This document shows positions 1 to 7,830 of a DNA stretch of 16,453 bases, piece by piece (the first letter of the stretch is position 1; every line of letters begins with the position of its first letter). Below the pieces are notes generated by a model. That model ran no database searches. It was not told the DNA's origin and saw nothing but the letters and a program-made list of their open reading frames with translations. The position numbers and the translations under genes are program-made. Source of the stretch: Candidatus Woesebacteria bacterium RIFCSPHIGHO2_01_FULL_44_10 (lineage in GTDB: Bacteria > Patescibacteriota > Microgenomatia > UBA8517); NCBI GenBank assembly GCA_001792465.1, contig MGGO01000003.1, forward strand, positions 1-16,453, written 5' to 3'.

Positions 1-504
1 TCGGTCGTGGAAACCAAGTGCTCTGTCAGCTAAATTCTTTACTTGAAGCGCCAGTTGAGCAAACATAGCGTCATTTTCGAAAATAGCTTCGCCACCCAGG
101 TCTTCCCTGGCTTGAAAATAGGTCTTAAATTGCTCCACATTTACTCTGCTTACCTCATTCACCTCTTCACCCAATTCGTTATCTCCACTCAAGTAATCCG
201 TTAATCCGAAAGGCATAGTAATCTGTTCAGGCACGTCATCATGATTAGGTTGGAGTAGTATCCCTGTGTTTTCTCGAGCTCTAGAAACTGAAAAATCTTG
301 CATCTCTGAAGTATTGCTTTCACTACCAGCACCAAGATCATCCATACCAAAACTGACGGGAGCTGCTACTGAAGATAACCCAACAACGCCGGTAAAGGCA
401 CTCCAAATTGGTTTTTTACCAATATTTCCCAACACCGTTTTAATGTCGTATTGAACTGCTCTCAAGCGAGAAATGTGGTGTCCTGGTCTTGCTTCTATAG
501 ACAT
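1..504 (-). CDS. partial protein of unknown function (3' end beyond window)
   Basis: An uninterrupted frame of 168 codons runs from an ATG at 504 to the left edge of the window, so the C-terminus is missing. The protein begins MSIEARPGHH. It has one moderately hydrophobic stretch at about residues 33-53 (PIWSAFTGVVGLSSVAAPVS), which could be a membrane segment or a late signal. After that comes an acidic, Asn/Gln-rich region with no motif I recognise. I chose this start because a good minus-strand promoter lies 35 bases upstream (539-565). There is no clear Shine-Dalgarno sequence. It is transcribed away from the two tiny membrane-protein genes upstream, from its own promoter. Function unknown. 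Confidence 0.7.
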   Translation of the reverse strand, partial: MSIEARPGHHISRLRAVQYDIKTVLGNIGKKPIWSAFTGVVGLSSVAAPVSFGMDDLGAGSESNTSEMQDFSVSRARENTGILLQPNHDDVPEQITMPFGLTDYLSGDNELGEEVNEVSRVNVEQFKTYFQAREDLGGEAIFENDAMFAQLALQVKNLADRALGFHDR

Positions 505-538
505 AATAAAAATAAGGGGCAGAAATAACTACAGGCAA

Positions 539-565
539 GTATACCAGAGGGGCCTGATTTGTCAA
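539..565 (-). promoter_or_regulatory. sigma70-type promoter for the partial gene at 1-504
   Basis: On the minus strand a perfect TTGACA (560-565) is followed after 16 bases by TATACT (539-544). Transcription would begin near 532, about 28 bases before the ATG at 504. Confidence 0.75.
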
Positions 566-591
566 CACCTAACTATAAGATAGAATAGGAG

Positions 592-690
592 CTATTTTTT
601 GGCAGCTGCACGAATACTGCTTAAACCCAAAAATACAAAAAAAGCAAGCCCGGCAAGAATCATTATTTCAAATGGCTGCAACGGTAGCAT
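592..690 (-). CDS. 32-residue single-span membrane peptide
   Basis: A short frame starts MLPLQPFEIM, has one hydrophobic helix at about residues 9-24 (MILAGLAFFVFLGLSS), and ends in a basic tail (RAAAKK). Its ATG shares the A of the TGA stop of the upstream 69-residue gene (TGATG), the classic arrangement for translational coupling. That coupling is the main reason to believe so short a gene. Lys/Arg only at the C-terminus suggests that end stays in the cytoplasm. No family is recognised. It could be a small subunit partner of its upstream neighbour or a regulatory or toxic membrane peptide; the sequence does not decide. Confidence 0.55.
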   Translation of the reverse strand: MLPLQPFEIMILAGLAFFVFLGLSSIRAAAKK

Positions 691-899
691 CACTTTCTAC
701 CACCCCCTCGTATCATTATCCGGTTAGCACCAAAGTACGCCCCAACGAGAGCTACAACTCCAAACAAGGCAGTCCGAAGATTAACTTCCCCGCCGGGGAC
801 AACTTGTACGATTACCAAGCCAATGAAAACCAGGTTCCCCCAATCCATGACTTTCTCAGCAACTCGACCACGTTGATCTAGTGTTAACTGTTTGAGCAT
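690..899 (-). CDS. 69-residue membrane protein of unknown function, probably two spans
   Basis: The frame begins MLKQLTLDQR with an amphipathic, charged N-terminus. Two hydrophobic helices follow at about residues 21-36 (NLVFIGLVIVQVVP) and 43-61 (TALFGVVALVGAYFG), with a basic tail ending RGGGRK. The pattern of a short soluble lead, two helices and a positive tail is a normal small inner-membrane protein. The stop codon overlaps the start of the 32-residue gene at 592-690, so the two are probably made together. No clear ribosome binding site is present. An extended -10 motif just upstream (910-915) would give a nearly leaderless message. I recognise no named family. Confidence 0.7.
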   Translation of the reverse strand: MLKQLTLDQRGRVAEKVMDWGNLVFIGLVIVQVVPGGEVNLRTALFGVVALVGAYFGANRIMIRGGGRK

Positions 900-909
900 T
901 TTCTAGCCA

Positions 910-915
910 ATCATA
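910..915 (-). promoter_or_regulatory. possible extended -10 promoter for the small membrane-protein pair
   Basis: The minus strand reads TG-T-TATGAT just before the ATG at 899. There is no convincing -35 box. A start here would give a leader of only a few bases. Weak evidence. Confidence 0.3.
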
Positions 916-939
916 ACATAACCATCGAAATGTATCCAC

Positions 940-1023
940 AAAAAAGGGCGAGATTATTCCCCTAAAGAGAGGGCAGCGTGCCTGCCCAACATGCCGCCCT
1001 CCCTCTAGAGAAACAATCTCGCC
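940..1023 (-). ncRNA. 31-bp uninterrupted RNA hairpin with terminal U-run
   Basis: In the minus-strand transcript, bases 1023-993 pair with 977-947 over 31 consecutive positions with no mismatch, closing a 15-base loop (992-978). About six of the pairs are G-U. In the plus-strand transcript those positions would be A-C mismatches, so the structure is maintained for minus-strand RNA. One C and six U residues follow (945-940), as in an intrinsic terminator, although the stem is far longer than usual. A promoter at 1200-1228 points into it. It may be the 3' part of a roughly 250-base non-coding RNA or an unusually long terminator. It does not match SRP RNA, tmRNA or RNase P signatures I know. 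Confidence 0.6.
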
Positions 1024-1043
1024 TTTAACCCGTCAAACGGGTC

Positions 1044-1073
1044 TTGACAACCCTATTCATTTCTGACTAGGAT
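1044..1073 (+). promoter_or_regulatory. promoter of the plus-strand small RNA candidate
   Basis: The plus strand has TTGACA (1044-1049), 18 bases, then TAGGAT (1068-1073). The predicted start, about seven bases on, is G1080, exactly the first base of the first hairpin of the small RNA candidate. Confidence 0.55.
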
Positions 1074-1079
1074 TTGTTT

Positions 1080-1179
1080 GATTTGTCTTTCACCTGTCCT
1101 GAAGACAAATCGGTTATTTTATTGAGTCAAGCTCTGCTCATTCGTGGTTCTACCAGCGATATGCGGAGCTTGATTTTTT
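1080..1179 (+). ncRNA. candidate small RNA, about 100 nt, two hairpins and terminator
   Basis: The transcript would open with a perfect 10-bp hairpin (GATTTGTCTT at 1080-1089 with AAGACAAATC at 1102-1111) holding a C-rich 12-base loop. An A/U-rich linker follows, then a second hairpin (TCAAGCTC at 1127-1134 with GAGCTTGA at 1166-1173, extendable by about three pairs) followed by six U residues (1174-1179), a standard intrinsic terminator on this strand. Inside the second stem, TGGT/ACCA can form a further short helix. Promoter, 5' hairpin and terminator are all in register, which is why I call a small RNA. The C-rich loop could pair with purine-rich Shine-Dalgarno sites; that is speculation. 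No known family recognised. Confidence 0.5.
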
Positions 1180-1199
1180 GTGAACGTCCTAACAAAAAT

Positions 1200-1228
1200 A
1201 ATATATCACCCGCTGTCAACAAAGTCAA
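1200..1228 (-). promoter_or_regulatory. minus-strand promoter reading into the 940-1193 region
   Basis: The minus strand has TTGACT (1223-1228), 17 bases, then TATATT (1200-1205). A transcript from about 1193 would be fully antisense to the plus-strand small RNA candidate and would end at the 31-bp hairpin and U-run at 940-1023. Confidence 0.5.
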
Positions 1229-1284
1229 ACCCCATAATATCTTAGATTCATATCTCCCGTCCACCTATAGTTTATTAAATGTAG

Positions 1285-1307
1285 AAAATCCCAGCTTTTT
1301 GGGATTT
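1285..1307 (-). terminator. intrinsic terminator after radA
   Basis: On the minus strand AAATCCC (1307-1301) pairs with GGGATTT (1292-1286) around an 8-base loop, and U residues follow. It lies six bases past the radA stop and would close the 23S-5S-rpsA-radA unit. Confidence 0.75.
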
Positions 1308-1312
1308 GTGTA

Positions 1313-2611
1313 TCACCTAAGAAAATTGTGGATAACCTGTGACAAATAGTTAAAACCCTTACTTGAGGCTACTTGGCCATAGCCCATCCTCCTCGCTTCC
1401 TTAATTCTTCTTTCTTCGCTCGTAGTTCCCCTTATTTCTCCCAGAAGACCGATCTCCCCCACGGCCAATAAATCTTTTGGCAGAGCTTTATCAAAATATG
1501 AAGAGGCAATTGAGAGCGCAATTGCCAAATCAGCGCCCGGATCCTTTAGCTTGAGTCCTCCAACGACATTGATAATCACATCAAACTCATTTACCGGAAT
1601 TGAAACTCTCCTTGCCAGAACCGCCAGTATCATTTCTATTCTTTTGACGTCAATACCCTGAACCGTACGCTTGGGGAAAGCAAGCCGCGTGGGCACAATT
1701 AAAGATTGTATTTCAACTAAAATCGGTCTTGTGCCCTCCATAACCGAAGCTACACAAGAGCCCGAAACTGCCTTTTTCACCTTACTCACAAAGATTTTGG
1801 CATCATCCGCCGCAATTAGCCCAGTTTCTCCCATGGCAAAAATTCCCACTTCGTCAGTGGGGCCAAAGCGATTTTTGACGGCCCTGACCAGACGCAGACT
1901 GGTTTTGGTGTCCCCCTCAAACCAGCAAACCGTATCGACAATGTGGGCCAGAGTTGCCGGCCCCGCCACTGACCCTTCCTTTGTTACATGACCAACCATG
2001 GCTACGGGAATTCCCGTACTTTTGGCCAATCTCACTAATCTACTTGCTGACTCCCTGACTTGCCCCACTGATCCGGCCATGCCCGAAAGGTCATTTGTTG
2101 TCATTGTTTGAATACTATCTATAATGATGATTAATGATTGATGACTAATGGCTAAATCAATAACAGCGTCAACGTCAGTTTCTTCAAGAATCTGTATCGT
2201 TTTATTTTTGACTCCTAACCTGGCGGCTCTAAGGGCTATTTGCTGACTTGACTCCTCGCCCGAAACATAGAGTACATTGGCCAGTTTTCCGGCTAATTGT
2301 AATAAAATAGTAGACTTTCCTATCCCAGGTTCACCGGCAATTAGTATTACTTGCCCAGGCACGATTCCACCGCCCAATACTCTATCAAGTTCAGAGATTT
2401 TAGTTGAAATTCTTGAAGATTTACCAATTTTTATCGAAGTCAAGCTCTGAGGTTTCCGAATTTCATTTTTGCTCTTTGATCTTTGCTTTTTGATTTTTGT
2501 CAAAACAGCGGTTTCGACAAGACTATTCCACTCCCCACAACTCGGGCACTTCCCAAACCATTTTGCAAACTCATTCCCGCATTGCTGACAAACAAACAAT
2601 GAGCCGGCCAT
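1313..2611 (-). CDS. radA: DNA repair protein RadA/Sms
   Basis: This 432-residue protein is a RecA-like ATPase that helps process recombination intermediates during DNA repair. From the N-terminus it shows a four-cysteine zinc finger (C8, C11, C22, C25), the Walker A motif GEPGIGKST (93-101), a Walker B strand IIIIDS (D165), the RadA-specific KNRFG motif (246-250), and a C-terminal Lon-protease-like domain to the end. The length is close to the usual 450-460. The ATG at 2611 lies 16 bases after the rpsA stop with no Shine-Dalgarno sequence, so translation probably depends on rpsA. It is the last gene of the unit and is followed at once by a terminator. The identification is secure. Confidence 0.97.
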   Translation of the reverse strand: MAGSLFVCQQCGNEFAKWFGKCPSCGEWNSLVETAVLTKIKKQRSKSKNEIRKPQSLTSIKIGKSSRISTKISELDRVLGGGIVPGQVILIAGEPGIGKSTILLQLAGKLANVLYVSGEESSQQIALRAARLGVKNKTIQILEETDVDAVIDLAISHQSLIIIIDSIQTMTTNDLSGMAGSVGQVRESASRLVRLAKSTGIPVAMVGHVTKEGSVAGPATLAHIVDTVCWFEGDTKTSLRLVRAVKNRFGPTDEVGIFAMGETGLIAADDAKIFVSKVKKAVSGSCVASVMEGTRPILVEIQSLIVPTRLAFPKRTVQGIDVKRIEMILAVLARRVSIPVNEFDVIINVVGGLKLKDPGADLAIALSIASSYFDKALPKDLLAVGEIGLLGEIRGTTSEERRIKEARRMGYGQVASSKGFNYLSQVIHNFLR

Positions 2612-2627
2612 TTGGGAGCATTATACA

Positions 2628-3728
2628 CTACTTGTAGCCCACTGGTTTTGCGGTCAAGATGAGGCCCAGAGAAATTCTTCTTTCTTTTTTGTCTACTTCC
2701 TCAACATAGCAGGCAACTTCCTGGCTCTTTTCAAACCTTTTCCCAGGTGGAATTTTTGTAATGTGAATTAACCCTTCTATCCCGGGCTCTAACTCAACGA
2801 ACGTCCCAAAATCAGATTGCCTGACCACTTTCCCCACCACTTTTTGATCTTTTTTATATTTTTTCTCGGCCGCCTCCCAGGGATCATCCTGAGCGGCTTT
2901 GGCCGAAAGCGCTAATTTACCCCTGTCAACTCCAAGCATTTTTACTTTTATCTTGTCACCGACTTTGACTTCATCAGCAGGATCAGCCGTTTTCTCCCAA
3001 GAAAGTTCTGAAACATGGACGAGGCCTTCTACGGGAATTTCCTTTTTTCCAACCTTAACACTTATTTCAACAAATGCTCCAAAATTGGTTACCTTCATCA
3101 CAGTCCCCTCAAAGACCTCATCCTTATCAATGGTTTCCATAGCTTGCCTGACAAGATTAATTTCGTCCGCTTCCGAGACTTCCCTTTCGCTAAAAACCAA
3201 TTTATTGTCTCTCTTGCCTACTTCAACTGGTTTGACTTTAATCCTGGTACCAACTAATTTGTCCGTATCTTTGGCAATATCGCTCCCAAGCTGAGATTTA
3301 GGAATAAAGCCGGATACCCCATCATATTCCACTACCAAGCCGGCAGAAGAGCCGGACTTAACGGTTACCGTTAGTTGTTTTTTCTCCCCTCTTGCACTTT
3401 CAAGTTTTTCCCAAACGGCATCAAAAGCGCTTTTACCCAGGGAAACCAATAGCCCGTCGTTTGTTGGTTCAGTGGAAATTATTTCAACGTCAACATCGTC
3501 CCCCTCTTTTAAGGTTGACAAAAATTCTCTCGCCTCATCGAAATAGTCGCCAACTACCACCGCTTCACTTTTTCCACCAATATCAAATGTAGCCGTCTTT
3601 TTGGTAATTTTTAGAAGTTTTGCGCTAACTTTTTCCCCTGGAGAAAAGGTTTTGAAAGAACCGCCAGCCCTCATTAACAACTCCTCCATTGTGGAGGCTT
3701 TTTTACTTGAAGTTTTTTTTGTTGCCAA
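2628..3728 (-). CDS. rpsA: 30S ribosomal protein S1
   Basis: This 366-residue protein has four S1 (OB-fold) RNA-binding repeats at roughly residues 31-98, 115-182, 205-278 and 297-356. The last two carry the clearest signatures (NFGAFVEI...GLVHVSELSW and DFGTFVEL...GLIHITKI). Protein S1 holds mRNA on the small ribosomal subunit. Four repeats is the short form seen in many bacteria other than Proteobacteria, which have six. The start is a TTG: an ATG seven bases upstream is out of frame and soon stops, while AAGGTGG (3738-3744) sits nine bases before the TTG. The Lys/Ser-rich N-terminus precedes MEELLMRAGG, where an internal ATG could also serve. It begins only 46 bases after 5S rRNA, with no promoter or terminator between. 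Confidence 0.93.
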   Translation of the reverse strand: MATKKTSSKKASTMEELLMRAGGSFKTFSPGEKVSAKLLKITKKTATFDIGGKSEAVVVGDYFDEAREFLSTLKEGDDVDVEIISTEPTNDGLLVSLGKSAFDAVWEKLESARGEKKQLTVTVKSGSSAGLVVEYDGVSGFIPKSQLGSDIAKDTDKLVGTRIKVKPVEVGKRDNKLVFSEREVSEADEINLVRQAMETIDKDEVFEGTVMKVTNFGAFVEISVKVGKKEIPVEGLVHVSELSWEKTADPADEVKVGDKIKVKMLGVDRGKLALSAKAAQDDPWEAAEKKYKKDQKVVGKVVRQSDFGTFVELEPGIEGLIHITKIPPGKRFEKSQEVACYVEEVDKKERRISLGLILTAKPVGYK

Positions 3729-3774
3729 TTTTCATTTCCACCTTTCTTGTTTTTTACTTTCTTCAAGACATTAT

Positions 3775-3890
3775 TCTGGCGACGACGTATTTTCGCATAC
3801 AGTTGCCCGTATACTATCGTCCGCGCTGGTGCGTTTTACGGTCCTGTTCGGAATGGGAAAGAGTAGTTCCACACCGCCCAAGTCACCAGA
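3775..3890 (-). rRNA. rrf: 5S ribosomal RNA
   Basis: The ends pair as TCTGGTGAC with GTCGCCAGA (helix I), and between them lie the expected 5S elements, including TCCCATTCCGAACAG of loops B/C. The length of 116 bases is normal. It lies about 50 bases after 23S and 46 bases before rpsA. Confidence 0.93.
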
Positions 3891-4010
3891 ACAATATCTT
3901 GAAAAGAGCTTGTCTTGCACTCTGAAATCTGAAGAGAAAAGTCCGCCAATCATCGACCAATTAGTACAGGTAAGCTTAACCCTTTACAGAGCTTCCACTG
4001 CCTGCCTATC

Positions 4011-4032
4011 ATCCTTCGGCTGCGCTCAGGAT
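4011..4032. repeat. palindromic insert of the CCTTCGGCTGCGCTCAGG type in 23S
   Basis: ATCCT and AGGAT pair around a loop containing TCGGCTGCGCTC, near the 3' end of 23S. The sequence resembles the short palindromes dispersed in many bacterial genomes and is related to the copies at 4090-4113 and 9856-9875. Confidence 0.5.
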
Positions 4033-4089
4033 CTCCCAAAAAGGAAATCCTTAAACTCACCAAAGGAGCAACCCTATTCACCCAAGGAT

Positions 4090-4113
4090 GACCCTGAGTG
4101 AAATCGAAGGGTC
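4090..4113. repeat. palindromic insert of the CCCTGAG...CGAAGGG type in 23S
   Basis: GACCC (4090-4094) and GGGTC (4109-4113) enclose TGAGTGAAATCGAA. It is a variant of the same palindrome family that appears inside the endonuclease frame at 9856-9875. Confidence 0.5.
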
Positions 4114-4160
4114 GACCTGGTATTCTGCCAGGGGTCTTACCGAGCCTTAATCTTGGGGAC

Positions 4161-4193
<33 letters not shown>

Positions 4194-4993
4194 TAAAGGA
4201 ATGTAGCTACCCGGCGTTGCCGCTGACGCGACAACCGGCACACTAGGGATTCCCCCCTCCTGGTCCTCTCGTACTAAGGAGAGCTCCCCTCAAGGCTCAA
4301 ACGCTTCCATCGGATAGAGTCCGAGCTGTCTTGCGACGCTCTGAACCCAGCTCACGTAGGTTTTTAATGGGCGAACAGACCAACCCTTGGGACCTTCTCC
4401 AGCCCCAGGATAACCTGAGCCGACATCGAGGTAGCGAACCGCGCCGTCGATATGGACTCTTGGGCGCGACCACTCTGTTATCCCCGGAGTAGCTTTTATC
4501 CGATAAGCCCTGAACCACCCATATGGTTTCAGGGGATCACTTAGACCTGCTTTCGCACCTGCTCGGCCCGTCGGCCTCGCAGTCAAGCTGGCTTATACCT
4601 ATACGCTTTCATGACCGTTTCCATTGGTCACAAGCCAACCTTTGTGCCCCTGCGTTACTCTTTGGCAGGGACCCGCCCCAGGCAAACTGCCCACCTAGCA
4701 CTTTCCTTCAACTCGTATCCAGAGCTGTTAAGTAAGCCCCACACTTTTAAACGAGTGGTATTACACTGGTGATAATCAACCCGAAGGTCAACCATCTCCC
4801 ACTTATTCTAGACAATCCAAAAATGTGAGGGCAATGCCAAGCTACAGTAAAGCTTCACGGGGTCTTTTTGTCCTGATGGAAGTAGGCCGCGTCTTCACAG
4901 CCAACGCAATTTCGCCGAGTAGATCCTCGAGACAGTTGCTAGCTCGTTACGCCGTTCGTGCACGTCACCAATTAAGTGACAAGGAACTTCGCT

Positions 4994-5661
4994 CTGAAAT
5001 GTTAACTCTGTGTCTCCACAGAGATCGGACTATATCATGTCCGATATGACATCGGACCCTAGCGTATAGTCTCTGGGGATTCTCTAAACAATTGTTTTCT
5101 TTTCTTGGTGTTCATAGTCGCTGCAAGTGCAATAATTTTTTTGATACCTTCTTTAGAAAGATGTTCTTTCTTATCCATCAAATTTATTATTTTAGCAAAA
5201 ATCTCAAAATCTTGAGATTTTGCAGTTTGAAGCCTGTTTTCTTGAAAGAATGGAACAATCTTGTCTTTCAAATCTGAGAATGATCGAACACAAAATCTGT
5301 AAAGATTTTCTCTGTGATTGTCATATCGACGATTCACAAAAATTCGACCACAATCAAAAAACGATTGTAATTTTTCAAGAGATTTTAGGCTTCTTTCACC
5401 TTGCGTTGCTACAAACTCTGGCATTATTTGCCAACCAAGCCTGGTGGTTGGATTTTTATGAAGTGAAACTGAAAAACAGCCTTCACCATCAATGAATCCT
5501 ACCACCCAACCAATTGTCTTGAGTCTTTCCTGCTGATTGTCCCTACCAAAAGCATTTTTACTTGATACCATTATCTACAGGATAATTGTACCATAGTAGC
5601 TCTTGTTTAACGGGATGTTCCAGCATATAGCTAGGTTTTACTACGGCAACGACTTTCGGCT
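4994..5661 (-). mobile_element. group I intron in 23S, near E. coli position 1931
   Basis: The 23S sequence jumps from ...CTACGGT to AGCGAAGTTCC, which are contiguous in other 23S genes (CTAAGGT-AGCGAAATTCC). The exon end CTACGGU pairs perfectly with the internal guide GCCGUAG, giving the P1 helix with the U-G pair that marks a group I 5' splice site. The intron ends in G. Its 3' part has matching P7 strands (GACTATA near 5070 and TATAGTC near 5030) in the usual context AGAGACTAYACGC / GATATAGTCC. It is 668 bases long and carries an endonuclease gene that ends inside P7. This site is a known bacterial intron position, from memory of other 23S introns. It lies beside helix 69-71 at the subunit interface. 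Confidence 0.9.
5059..5571 (-). CDS. LAGLIDADG homing endonuclease in the 23S intron
   Basis: The 170-residue protein has one LAGLIDADG motif (GWVVGFIDGEGCF, about residues 21-33). It is of the single-motif I-CreI-like class (LAGLIDADG_1) that acts as a homodimer. The acidic residue of the motif (D in FIDGEG) is present. The central part, with QIMPEF and the FFDCGRI..NRR region, fits the beta-sheet DNA-binding saddle of this family. Such enzymes cut intron-less 23S alleles and spread the intron. The frame is intact. Its TAG stop lies inside the P7 R strand of the intron core, so coding and ribozyme sequence overlap. It starts at the ATG at 5571 with no clear ribosome binding site. Confidence 0.92.
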   Translation of the reverse strand: MVSSKNAFGRDNQQERLKTIGWVVGFIDGEGCFSVSLHKNPTTRLGWQIMPEFVATQGERSLKSLEKLQSFFDCGRIFVNRRYDNHRENLYRFCVRSFSDLKDKIVPFFQENRLQTAKSQDFEIFAKIINLMDKKEHLSKEGIKKIIALAATMNTKKRKQLFRESPETIR

Positions 5662-5849
5662 ACCGTAGAACAGTTATAGTTACTGCTGCCGTTTACCGGA
5701 GCTTCGGTTCACCCCGAGTTACCCGAAAGTAAAACAGGGATCCCTTTAACCTACCGGCACTGGGCAGGCGTCAGCCCATATACTTTCCCTTACGGGTTTG
5801 CATGGACCTGTGTTTTTGTTAAACAGTCGACCAGCACACTTTTGTTGCA

Positions 5850-5868
5850 CCCTGAAACAAGTTCAGGG
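5850..5868. repeat. palindrome CCCTGAAACAAGTTCAGGG in 23S, copy 1
   Basis: A 19-base perfect hairpin (CCCTGAAC-type arms) sits at a variable tip of 23S. Copies are at 6402-6420 and 7518-7534. Confidence 0.7.
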
Positions 5869-6354
5869 AACCCATCTCCCGAAGTTACGGGTAGTTTGTT
5901 TGCCGAGTTCCTTAAGGATCTTTCTCTCGCTCGCCTTAGTATTCTCTACCTGCCCACCTGTGTCGGTTTGCGGTACGGCTCATCTTGGTCCTCGTTGCGA
6001 ATCTTTTCTTGTAGACTGAAGAAGTCAAAATCACCCATATCTCTATGGACTTTGCATAACAGCTCAATTAATCATACAAGCGGATTTTCCGACTTGCACT
6101 ATTTAACTGTTTGCACCCTAATTCTTAAAGGGCTTTGAATCTCCAATCCAGTCAATCCCCAACTAGTAACGGCCCAAAACAAGTACTGGAATTTTAACCA
6201 GTTGTCCATCGACTACGCCAGTTGGCCTCGCCTTAGGAGCCGACTAACCCACAGATGACGAACATAGCTGTGGAAACCTTGGGCATTCGGCGTGCTGAAT
6301 TCTCATCAGCATTGTACGCTACTCATTCCGGCATTCTCACTTCCAAGCGCTCCA

Positions 6355-6372
6355 CCCCGATTTACATCGGGG
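6355..6372. repeat. palindrome CCCCGATTTACATCGGGG in 23S, copy 1
   Basis: An 18-base hairpin with CCCCGAT/ATCGGGG arms. A second copy differing only in the loop is at 6863-6880. Confidence 0.65.
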
Positions 6373-6401
6373 CTTCACAGCCCTTGGAACGCTCCCCTAC
6401 C

Positions 6402-6420
6402 CCCTGAAACAAGTTCAGGG
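6402..6420. repeat. palindrome CCCTGAAACAAGTTCAGGG in 23S, copy 2
   Basis: Identical over 19 bases to the copy at 5850-5868, in an unrelated helix of the same rRNA. Confidence 0.7.
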
Positions 6421-6490
6421 CTCTAGCTTCGGCATTTGACTTAATCCTCGATAAATCTTCGGCGCCGCACACCAGTCGACTAGTGAGCTG

Positions 6491-6533
<43 letters not shown>

Positions 6534-6862
6534 AGCTGTCTGGGGTGCACGACTTCCTTTCAAACTTAGTCAAAATTTAGAGGCCTTAGCCGAGAGTCTG
6601 GGTTGTTTCCCTCTAGCCACACAAGCTTAGCCCTGCATGGCTGTCTAGTCACGGATCTTTTGCAGTAATTCGGAGTTTGGTTGGAACACCTTGGTTACCC
6701 TTAGTGCCCCATTCAGTAGCTCTACCTCCCGCAAATTTATTCATGACCGTAAGTCCCTAAAGACCTTTCGGGGAGAACCAGCTATCTCCAGGCTCGATTG
6801 GCATATTACCTCTAACCACAAGTCATCCGAGCAAATTGTAACTTACACCGGTTCGGGCCTCC

Positions 6863-6880
6863 CCCCGATTTTCATCGGGG
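6863..6880. repeat. palindrome CCCCGATTTTCATCGGGG in 23S, copy 2
   Basis: Same arms as 6355-6372, with one base changed in the loop. Confidence 0.65.
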
Positions 6881-7108
6881 ATCACCCTGCTCATGGTTAG
6901 TTCGCCTGGTTTCGGGTCTGCCACATACTGTTATAAACGCACTGTTAGCACTCGGTTTCCCTTTGCCTCCCTCCATTAAGGAGTTAGACAACAGTATGAG
7001 GCAACTCGCCGGATCATTCTTCAATAGGCACGACATCATACCAAAACAAGTTCAGCACTCTGTCGGTTTGTCCGCAAACAGTTTCATGTTCTATTTCACT
7101 CCCCTTCT

Positions 7109-7154
<46 letters not shown>

Positions 7155-7517
7155 CTTTTCAATATTTAGCCTTGGAGGATGGTTCCCCCACGGATTCGAT
7201 TTCACTCACCGTGTGGTGAGCTACGTCGAACCACAGATTCCCACAGAGTATTTACACCGTGGTACTCAGGAATTCCTTAGGGGTTACATTGCTTTCGTGT
7301 ACGAGACTTTCACTCTCTATGGTCAACCATTCCAGATTGTTCTACTAGCTTATTAACTCCCATGTCAGGCTCCTACAACCTCCAGCACTAGCAAGCTAGT
7401 GCCGGATTTGGGCTTTTGCCGTTTCGCTCTCCGCTACTAAGGCAATCTTTATTAATTTCTTTTCCTCACCCTACTAAGATGTTTCAGTTCGAGTGGTTCC
7501 CTGCCACACATTAATAT

Positions 7518-7534
7518 CCTGAAACAAGTTCAGG
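7518..7534. repeat. palindrome CCTGAAACAAGTTCAGG in 23S, copy 3
   Basis: 17 bases identical to the core of the copies at 5850 and 6402, near the 5' end of 23S. Confidence 0.7.
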
Positions 7535-7706
7535 AACTTGGTGTGTGACTGATCCCGCGCAAACGGGAACGGGTTTCCCCATTCGGAAATCGTCGGCTTA
7601 AAATGCTTCTTGGCAGCTAGCCGGCGCGTATCGCACGCCTTGTGCGTCCTTCATCGGTTGAAAAGGCCAGGGTATCCGCTGTCTGCGTTAATTAGATTTA
7701 GCGGCC

Positions 7707-7719
7707 TTTCTCTTCAGAT
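7707..7719 (-). other. 5' strand of the 23S processing stem (partner 3927-3939)
   Basis: The minus-strand ATCTGAAGAGAAA pairs perfectly over 13 bases with the matching strand at 3927-3939, on the other side of 23S. Such stems flanking rRNA are RNase III processing sites. It is used here to place the ends of 23S. Confidence 0.8.
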
Positions 7720-7730
7720 GTCAAAGAGCA
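7719..7730 (-). promoter_or_regulatory. boxA antitermination site before 23S
   Basis: The minus strand reads TGCTCTTTGACA, one base from the classical rRNA boxA TGCTCTTTAACA that binds NusB-S10. It directly precedes the 23S processing stem and lies between tRNA-Ala and 23S. Confidence 0.8.
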
Positions 7731-7756
7731 AAACTAAATACTTGTAACAATTCTTG

Positions 7757-7830
7757 TGGACCCGAGCGGGCTCGAACCGCTGACCCCCACATTGCAAATG
7801 TGGTGCTCTAGCCAACTGAGCTACAGGCCC
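7757..7830 (-). tRNA. tRNA-Ala (UGC)
   Basis: A full cloverleaf: acceptor GGGCCTG/CGGGTCC, D-arm AGCTCAGTTGGC..GAGC, anticodon loop TTTGCAA (UGC, reads GCN Ala codons), T-arm with GGTTCGAGCC, discriminator A, no encoded CCA. It sits between a leader terminator (whose T-run ends at its first base) and the boxA of 23S, the normal Ala position of a bacterial rRNA spacer. Confidence 0.96.

Noticed and set aside
1074..1349. 91-codon plus-strand frame from a TTG in the intergenic region
   Set aside because: It has no ribosome binding site, runs over the radA terminator and stop, and lies on the small RNA candidate; the composition does not look like protein.
3601..4101. Plus-strand frame across 5S, the rpsA start and the 23S end
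   Set aside because: It lies antisense to three secure genes and has no recognisable protein features.
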